DNA from: a virus
Virus record (IMG/VR): IMGVR_UViG_3300025174_000101
Coordinates: 1-25,960 of that record
Length of the DNA: 25,960 nt
Direction: 5' to 3' (one strand)
Shown in pieces: positions 22,356 to 25,960 of the stretch. Numbering within the stretch: the first letter of the stretch is position 1; the number at the start of each line of letters is the position of its first letter. The notes under the pieces were generated by a model, which did not search any database, was not told where the DNA came from, and worked only from the letters and a program-made list of their open reading frames with translations. A program made the translations under genes and the position numbers.

Positions 22356-22717
22356 CAGCAGTGCTCCTTCTTGTCCTCGGTCTTGTTGCGCGGCGTAAAC
22401 CGCATGCCCGGCATGATGCCCTGGTGCAGCATGGCGTTCTTGAGTGCTCTGCACTCCATCTCGATGAACTCCACCAAGCGGCTTAGGCTCTTGAGCTCTA
22501 ATTCGGTCTCGCGCTGCCAACGCTCATGCTGGCGGGACCAGGCAATCCCAACCAGGGCAATGAGCCCCGCGGAGACTACGACTCCAAGCAACAGCCACTG
22601 GTCCAGGGTCATGCTGGGCCGTTTGTCGAGCAGCTGCAGAAAGACTTGTTGCGCGCTGGCTATCATGGTTGCCGCCTGGCGTAGCGTTTGCCCGCATCCC
22701 GCACCCAACTCCTCCAT
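22355..22717 (-). CDS. Single-pass membrane protein with charged helix
   Basis: The protein is 120 residues from ATG 22717. Residues about 41-60 (WLLLGVVVSAGLIALVGIAW) are a transmembrane segment, followed by a charged amphipathic helix (RQHERWQRETELELKSLSRL) and a basic tail ending EDKKEHC. Met36 would give a shorter protein but lacks a ribosome-binding site. The membrane plus coiled-coil layout could suit a spanin or holin-like protein; there is no decisive motif and the basic flank after the helix argues for that side being cytoplasmic. Confidence 0.65.
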   Translation of the reverse strand: MEELGAGCGQTLRQAATMIASAQQVFLQLLDKRPSMTLDQWLLLGVVVSAGLIALVGIAWSRQHERWQRETELELKSLSRLVEFIEMECRALKNAMLHQGIMPGMRFTPRNKTEDKKEHC

Positions 22718-22738
22718 GCAGTGCTTGCCCTTGGCTGG

Positions 22739-22921
22739 CTATGCGGCATTGACGACCACGCCATCCCGTAGAGATACCGCAGACAATTCGGCTTGGCTCG
22801 AGGCATGGCTCTCTCCAGGAATGTCGACGATTCTGACGCCGCAATAGGTTCGGCCGCCCCAGCCCGGTTTCATGGCGTGGACGACCTTCCCAGTAAGTGT
22901 CATGCCCAGCTGTGGGATCAT
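22739..22921 (-). CDS. Small unknown protein
   Basis: The protein is 60 residues from ATG 22921 (ATGA overlap with the previous stop); Met7 is a possible alternative. It is beta-prone (MTLTGKVVHAMKPGWGGRTY, CGVRIVDIPG) and has no motif that I recognise. Context: between two small zinc-ribbon or membrane genes in the terminase cluster. Confidence 0.6.
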   Translation of the reverse strand: MIPQLGMTLTGKVVHAMKPGWGGRTYCGVRIVDIPGESHASSQAELSAVSLRDGVVVNAA

Positions 22922-23283
22922 TGCGGCACTTCGTCTTCCTGTTGCAATGCAGGCAACTCCAGAAGTTGCCATTCTAAGTACGTTGCCCCCTTGTGCTGCA
23001 TGATTCGCAGCTTGCAAGTTGGCTCTAGGCTCGACCCTGAACAGTTTTCGCAACGGAACTCAATATACATCACATCGCGGCGTCCATCAATCTCCTCAGA
23101 GGATACGCGCTCGCATTTTGACAAACCGCCTATAACTGTGATCTTCCAGCCATCCCCATCCTCTTGGATGCGATTTATGATAGTAACGCGTCCGTGGTGT
23201 AAACAGCAGCCCCAATCGTTTCCGCAACGTGGGCAATACAAGAAAGAGGATACGGGATCTATCTGTGGAACCGGTGTACTCAT
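22918..23283 (-). CDS. Zinc-ribbon protein of a phage/plasmid hypothetical family
   Basis: The protein is 121 residues from ATG 23283, overlapping the small terminase stop (ATGA). Zinc knuckles are CPRCGND (17-23) and CENC (near residue 78). The layout LYCPRCGND...VTIINRIQEDGDG...MYIEFRCENC...IMQHKGATYLEW is one I recall from small hypothetical proteins of phages and actinobacterial plasmids, ending with a QHKG-x-T-x-x-x-W strand. Function is not known. It sits between the terminase subunits. Confidence 0.75.
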   Translation of the reverse strand: MSTPVPQIDPVSSFLYCPRCGNDWGCCLHHGRVTIINRIQEDGDGWKITVIGGLSKCERVSSEEIDGRRDVMYIEFRCENCSGSSLEPTCKLRIMQHKGATYLEWQLLELPALQQEDEVPQ

Positions 23284-23864
23284 TGCGTTGTCGTTTCCGG
23301 CTGTTTCTTGGCGTACCGCTCGCGCGCACGGCGCAGCACCTCGTCCATGCGGTCGTTCTCCTTGACCAGCTCCTCGGGGTCGGTGGGCAGCCCGCCGAAG
23401 CGCTCGACGTTCTCGGTGTAGAGCTGCACGTAAGGCTGCGGCTTGATGGCGCCAATGACCTTGGCCACAAGCTCAGCGGCGCGCGTGCTCATGACGACGC
23501 GCTTGGCGGCACGGGCCACGTAGGACTGGCGCAGGAACTGGACTTGCGCGGGCGTGCAATCGGTCATGTCGGGCAGCTCCTCGAGCTGGCCGGCAGCGAT
23601 GGCTGCCTGCTCCTCGAGGATACGCGGCCAAAGCGTCGTGGCCGCCATCAAGGCCGACTCCATGCGGCGCTCGTCGATGCGCCGGAGCTCGGACACAAAG
23701 TCGGGATCGCTCAACCAGCGGTCAACGGTCTCCTGCCGAATGCCAAGCGAGCGGTTGAGGCGAGAGAGGCGCTTGCGCACATCGCGCGCCGCGTAGGTCT
23801 CCAGGTACGAGCGGCGGAGCGCTGGGTCGTCAGCGGTGGGCTTCTTCTTCCTTTGGCGCGGCAC
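23280..23864 (-). CDS. terS: Putative terminase small subunit
   Basis: The protein is 194 residues, from GTG 23864 with GGAG 6 nt upstream. A helix-turn-helix-like segment at about 30-58 (RKRLSRLNRSLGIRQETVDR WLSDP split here) is followed by long helices (ELRRIDERRMESALMAATTL and onwards) and a basic C-terminus (RRARERYAKKQPETTTQ), the layout of terminase small subunits that bind the packaging site and load the large subunit. It is separated from the large subunit gene by four small genes, a moderately unusual spacing. Confidence 0.72.
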   Translation of the reverse strand: MPRQRKKKPTADDPALRRSYLETYAARDVRKRLSRLNRSLGIRQETVDRWLSDPDFVSELRRIDERRMESALMAATTLWPRILEEQAAIAAGQLEELPDMTDCTPAQVQFLRQSYVARAAKRVVMSTRAAELVAKVIGAIKPQPYVQLYTENVERFGGLPTDPEELVKENDRMDEVLRRARERYAKKQPETTTQ

Positions 23865-23867
23865 GGG

Positions 23868-24056
23868 CTACTCCGTGTAGGGGTTGTCGTGGTGGCCCTC
23901 GTAGCCTGGATCGGTATGTAGCTGGTCCGTGCAGTCGCATTCGCAGTTCTGCTCGCCCCAGTGGTTGCCGCGCATGCAGGTGCACAACTCGTCGCACTCG
24001 GGGCACTTGTGCTCGCGCGGTGTAAGGATGCGCGGCCTATCGGGGCGGTTCGGCAT
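23868..24056 (-). CDS. Small Cys/His-rich, probably zinc-binding protein
   Basis: The protein is 62 residues from ATG 24056; the start lies inside the end of the previous gene. Cysteines: CPEC (18-21), CTC (25-27) and CECDC (38-42), together with His16, His32 and His47, and a tail HHDNPYTE. The high Cys/His density suggests a compact zinc-binding fold. No known family is recognised. Stop is 3 nt before the small terminase GTG. Confidence 0.7.
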   Translation of the reverse strand: MPNRPDRPRILTPREHKCPECDELCTCMRGNHWGEQNCECDCTDQLHTDPGYEGHHDNPYTE

Positions 24057-24267
24057 CTTGTTCCCACTCCACGTAACGGACCAGCCATACAAAGTGCACA
24101 AGCTCGGTGCCTAGGTTGACCACATGGTAAGTGTTTGGGAGGATGTCCAAACCCTCTCCTAGAGCCTCATTAACCGCTTTCGCTAACCCGTTGGCGCTGT
24201 CCCCCACAAGAATCTCGACAACTGTGCGCCGCCCCTCGGGATCATTGCTGATGGTGTCTTGGATCAT
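24037..24267 (-). CDS. Small unknown acidic protein
   Basis: The protein is 76 residues from ATG 24267, chosen because AAGGAG lies 5 nt upstream; a longer reading from upstream overlaps an inverted repeat. Sequence: RRTVVEILVGDSANGLAKAV is strand-helix, followed by LPNTYHVVNLGTELVHFVWL. The alternating strands and helix give a compact fold; no motif is recognised. Its end overlaps the next gene by 20 nt. Confidence 0.68.
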   Translation of the reverse strand: MIQDTISNDPEGRRTVVEILVGDSANGLAKAVNEALGEGLDILPNTYHVVNLGTELVHFVWLVRYVEWEQDAEPPR

Positions 24268-24283
24268 CGGGACTCCTTGCTCA

Positions 24284-24340
24284 GCCGGCGCGGTCCAGAT
24301 CGCGCTTGCCTGGACACAGGGTATCAAGAACCGCGCCGGC
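24284..24340. repeat. 11-bp inverted repeat with nested hairpin, in an intergenic gap
   Basis: GCCGGCGCGGT at 24284-24294 pairs with ACCGCGCCGGC at 24330-24340 (perfect, loop 35 nt). A smaller pair CCAG 24295-24298 and CTGG 24310-24313 is nested. It lies in the gap between the small ORF ending at 24343 and the gene starting at 24267, directly before that gene's ribosome-binding site. No T-run follows, so intrinsic termination is unlikely; an operator or RNA structure is possible. Confidence 0.5.
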
Positions 24341-24342
24341 CC

Positions 24343-24471
24343 CTATGCATGGGCGGGTCCTTGCGAGCGGTAACCCTTAGCCCTCCGGCTCCAGATGCAA
24401 GGCAACCCGCCCAAGCCCATGCTGGCGCCTATGTGCCGCATCCGTGGCAGCCAAGTCAAGCGCAGATTCAC
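24343..24471 (-). CDS. Possible very short protein (42 residues)
   Basis: An ORF begins with GTG 24471 in a GTGA overlap with the previous stop, the same coupling seen elsewhere in this window, and ends at TAG 24343. Sequence begins VNLRLTWLPRMRHIGASMGL and is basic, with one Cys. No ribosome-binding site beyond the coupled stop. The gap otherwise contains only the inverted repeat at 24284-24340. Coding is plausible but weak; the competing frame is low-complexity. Confidence 0.35.
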   Translation of the reverse strand: MNLRLTWLPRMRHIGASMGLGGLPCIWSRRAKGYRSQGPAHA

Positions 24472-24650
24472 CACGCTCGCCGGTGCCCACACCGCAAGCA
24501 TTCCGCGCGCGGCATCGGGTCGTACCAGTCCTGATACCCCCACACCAGGCGATGCCTACGCCACTTGCGGCAGTGCGAACAGAACCGCCAGCGGACAAGC
24601 CGCCGGCGCCGCCATTCACTTGGGCCCCAGGTGATGTGTAGCTGGCTCAT
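24468..24650 (-). CDS. Small zinc-ribbon protein
   Basis: The protein is 60 residues from ATG 24650, in an ATGA overlap with the previous stop. CSHC (24-27) and CLRCGHRR (51-58) form a two-knuckle zinc ribbon with an Arg/Trp-rich middle (RKWRRHRLVWGYQDWYDPMP). Basic and aromatic residues could bind nucleic acid. It is one of several small Cys-paired proteins flanking the terminase genes. Confidence 0.72.
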   Translation of the reverse strand: MSQLHITWGPSEWRRRRLVRWRFCSHCRKWRRHRLVWGYQDWYDPMPRAECLRCGHRRAW

Positions 24651-24838
24651 GGCCATAGGTTTCTGCGCCGTCTCGTGTAGTCGTGGTGTTGGTTCTTGCG
24701 CCAAAGATGCCGCCGTTTCTGTGCCCGAAGAGAGGCAATCCAGGCGAAATCGCCCTGCTTGTCCAGCCTTTCGTACAGGAAGATGGACTCCCGACGCACG
24801 CCGGTTCGCCTTGGTATGCTGCCCTTACCGCTTCCCAC
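24647..24838 (-). CDS. Small basic protein
   Basis: The protein is 63 residues from GTG 24838, chosen because AGGAGGT lies 6 nt upstream; ATG 24859 in frame is upstream of that site. Sequence: RRESIFLYERLDKQGDFAWI then ASLRAQKRRHLWRKNQHHDY, very basic with His pair near the end. A nucleic-acid contact is possible. No family is recognised. It overlaps the previous stop by 14 nt and the next gene by 4 nt. Confidence 0.62.
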   Translation of the reverse strand: MGSGKGSIPRRTGVRRESIFLYERLDKQGDFAWIASLRAQKRRHLWRKNQHHDYTRRRRNLWP

Positions 24839-25112
24839 GCTGCACCTCCTCGACCGCATGCCCCTGTGCGTTGGTGCTTGCCCCGCTGGGCTCGCCCGCG
24901 AGGGCCGGGATAAGTGGCGCCAGGCGCCCTAGGGCTGCCTGCGCGTCTTTTTCGAGGAGGAAGTACTTTACCCCTTGCCAAGGCTTGGGAACCCCTGAAT
25001 ACCCTACTCTGCAGGCCTCCAGGACCCATGCCGTATCGAGTCTCCCAGGCGCACACGCGCCCTTGCGCAGCCTCTTCAGGCGGTACTCACGGATTCTCCA
25101 GAGCATAGGCAT
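24825..25112 (-). CDS. Small basic protein, possibly DNA-binding
   Basis: The protein is 95 residues from ATG 25112 with AAGGAG 5 nt upstream; a longer frame upstream overlaps the proline-rich gene in another frame. The start lies inside the end of that gene. Sequence MLWRIREYRLKRLRKG is a basic helix; LDTAWVLEACRVGYSG, PWQGVKYFLLEKDAQAALGR resembles the helix-turn and strand order of small winged-helix/excisionase proteins, only loosely. The tail is Gly/Ser/Glu-rich. Function uncertain. Confidence 0.62.
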   Translation of the reverse strand: MPMLWRIREYRLKRLRKGACAPGRLDTAWVLEACRVGYSGVPKPWQGVKYFLLEKDAQAALGRLAPLIPALAGEPSGASTNAQGHAVEEVQRGKR

Positions 25113-25785
25113 TTTGACTCCTTCCAGGTGTCTTGTGGGGCCCTGCCGCCGCCCGAGCGATTCCCCCGTTGCTGCCAGGCACCGAGGGGGGCGGGCCGGC
25201 AGGGCCTTTGCGTCGCCAGGGGATGCCCGTTGCGGGGATTCGTCCCAGGCGCTCCATGTGAGCCACGACGCCCAGGAACACCTGGCAGACGGCATGGGGC
25301 TCGAGCTTGCCGCGGTCCGCCCGCCGCTTGTCCAGGTAGGCCTGGGTGCCCTCGAGGACTTGGTCAACGTTCGCCTCGGCCAGACGCGTGGACAGGAGCG
25401 CCAGGGTAGCCTCCCTGGGCATCTCGGCCTCTGGGCAACCTAGGGCAAGGAGCCTAGTGCGGATCTTGCCGTGCAGGTGCACCGCTAGGCGGCCGTTGGC
25501 GCTGGGTGGCTCTTCCGGGGGCGTTGGCGTGGCCTGCATGCGGGCAGCGGCATCTCGCATAGCAGCTGCCACGACCGCGCCGAACGCCCCCGGGATCTCT
25601 ACGCGAGGGAGCGGGGTTTCAGGCACCCAGGGCTGTGGCTTGGTGTGGGTCTGGCTGGGTCTCGGCTCTGAAACGGCCATGGCCTCGCGCATGTCGGGCG
25701 CCTCCGTGGGCGAAGTTTCCGGATGGGGGGAAGGGGGGTCTTCGTTCTGCACCGAACCCAGCTTGTAGGTAGGGTCGTTTACCAT
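25087..25785 (-). CDS. Proline-rich protein, possible replication protein, start uncertain
   Basis: The frame ends at 25087 and stays open all the way to the right edge. ATG 25785 (MVNDPTYKLGSVQNEDPPSP) gives 232 residues but has no ribosome-binding site. An upstream ATG at 25959 would bring in the palindromic repeats (reading GKNLP twice), and the gene may begin outside the window. The visible part has a disordered Pro/Glu-rich N-terminal section, a helix FGAVVAAAMRDAAARMQ, then a helical domain (NGRLAVHLHGKIRTRLLALG, EATLALLSTRLAEANVDQVL, HAVCQVFLGVVAHMERLG) and a Gly/Pro tail. No ATPase or nuclease motif is seen. In lambda, origin iterons lie inside the initiator gene O; a similar arrangement is possible here. 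Confidence 0.6.
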   Translation of the reverse strand: MVNDPTYKLGSVQNEDPPSPHPETSPTEAPDMREAMAVSEPRPSQTHTKPQPWVPETPLPRVEIPGAFGAVVAAAMRDAAARMQATPTPPEEPPSANGRLAVHLHGKIRTRLLALGCPEAEMPREATLALLSTRLAEANVDQVLEGTQAYLDKRRADRGKLEPHAVCQVFLGVVAHMERLGRIPATGIPWRRKGPAGPPPSVPGSNGGIARAAAGPHKTPGRSQNAYALENP

Positions 25786-25810
25786 CTGAATACCAAGCCT
25801 AGGAAAGAGT

Positions 25811-25838
25811 CTCAGAATCCGATCCTCCGGATTCAGAG
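25811..25838 (-). repeat. Imperfect hairpin with a GGAGG sequence in its loop
   Basis: CTCAGAATCC at 25811-25820 pairs with GGATTCAGAG at 25829-25838, with one mismatched pair (25814/25835) and an 8-nt loop. On the minus strand the loop reads GGAGGATC, a ribosome-binding-like sequence, with no standard start codon at normal spacing (ATT and CTG follow at 5 and 8 nt). It lies between the repeat cluster and the ATG at 25785. Confidence 0.45.
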
Positions 25839-25843
25839 ATACA

Positions 25844-25959
25844 GGCAAGTTCTTGCCCGTTTCCCCGAACATCAGGGAATGGGGCAAGTTCTTGCCCCTC
25901 GGCTGGCAAGTTATCCACAGTCGGCACCTCCACGGGTATGGGGCAAGTACTTGCCCCAT
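25844..25959. repeat. Palindromic repeat array: candidate replication origin or operator region
   Basis: Three palindromes share one core: GGCAAG-TT-CTTGCC at 25844-25857, GGGGCAAG-TT-CTTGCCCC at 25881-25898, and GGGGCAAGTACTTGCCCC at 25940-25957. The last is perfect and extends to 22 bp (25938-25959). A fourth half-site GGCAAGTT at 25905-25912 runs into a DnaA box. Centres are 39, 22 and 37 bp apart. The motif is not seen elsewhere in the window. The array may continue beyond the right edge. Such arrays are typical of initiator-binding iterons or multi-site repressor operators. Confidence 0.75.
25911..25919 (+). promoter_or_regulatory. Consensus DnaA box (TTATCCACA)
   Basis: TTATCCACA matches the standard DnaA box exactly. 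It overlaps the last two bases of a repeat half-site (GGCAAGTT) in the palindrome array. One box can occur by chance, but its place within the array supports an origin. Confidence 0.6.
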
Positions 25960-25960
25960 T

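Noticed and set aside
24432-24467. Sigma-70 type promoter with TTGACT about 20 bp inside the end of the zinc-ribbon gene region
   Set aside because: No acceptable -10 hexamer at 16-18 bp spacing.
24616-25056. Minus-strand open frame of 146 codons over 24616-25056
   Set aside because: Gly/Arg/Thr-rich shadow; two other frames over the same DNA have start sites with good ribosome-binding sites and coupled stops.

Overview
This window is a late (packaging, head and tail) gene block of a tailed double-stranded DNA phage or prophage (Caudoviricetes). Every gene I can support lies on the minus strand, so the biological 5' end is at the right edge and reading runs from 25960 down to 1. Genes are tightly packed, with many 1-25 nt overlaps (ATGA, GTGA, TGATG and TAGATG junctions) and frequent GTG starts. 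DNA is GC-rich. No integrase, tRNA, host housekeeping gene, CRISPR array or transposon is visible. A noncontractile (siphovirus) tail is suggested: tube proteins, tail-assembly chaperone and tape measure are present but no sheath gene is seen. Lipoprotein signal sequences and a c-type cytochrome point to a Gram-negative host able to attach haem to exported proteins; the species cannot be told.

Right edge (25960-24825): a cluster of palindromic repeats of the form GGGGCAAGTNCTTGCCCC with a consensus DnaA box, read as a candidate origin or operator. It lies just before, or inside, a proline-rich ORF of unknown function that is placed like a replication protein. Then a string of very small genes, several with CxxC zinc-ribbon pairs, leads to the putative small terminase (23864-23280), four more small genes (two zinc-ribbon, one membrane, one unknown) and the large terminase (22161-20590).

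Middle (20455-14454): where a standard HK97-like phage goes straight from terminase to portal, this one carries about 6 kb of accessory genes. They include a small Cys-rich protein, three probable structural or unknown proteins, and a di-haem c-type cytochrome lipoprotein of the DHOR (DUF1111) type. After these come a second small lipoprotein, a two-helix membrane protein, a truncated ParB-like leader, a small protein faintly like the 6-pyruvoyl-tetrahydropterin synthase fold, a 456-residue protein with features of TIM-barrel glycoside-hydrolase-like proteins, and three short unknown genes. The cytochrome cassette is the most unusual content of the window.

Left half (14381-1): a canonical head-tail module in order: portal fused to a Mu F-like domain, a Pro-rich membrane-anchored protein, prohead protease, major capsid protein, a coiled-coil protein, an unknown virion protein, head-tail connector, HK97 gp10-like protein, a small gene, a tail-terminator-like protein, two tandem paralogous tube proteins, a tail-assembly chaperone that appears to be made by +1 frameshifting at CCC-C, and the first 908 codons of the tape measure protein, which runs off the left edge. 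Non-coding structure of note: a 13-bp perfect hairpin after the capsid gene and an interlocking set of inverted repeats between the tube and chaperone genes, one arm of which overlaps the chaperone ribosome-binding site.
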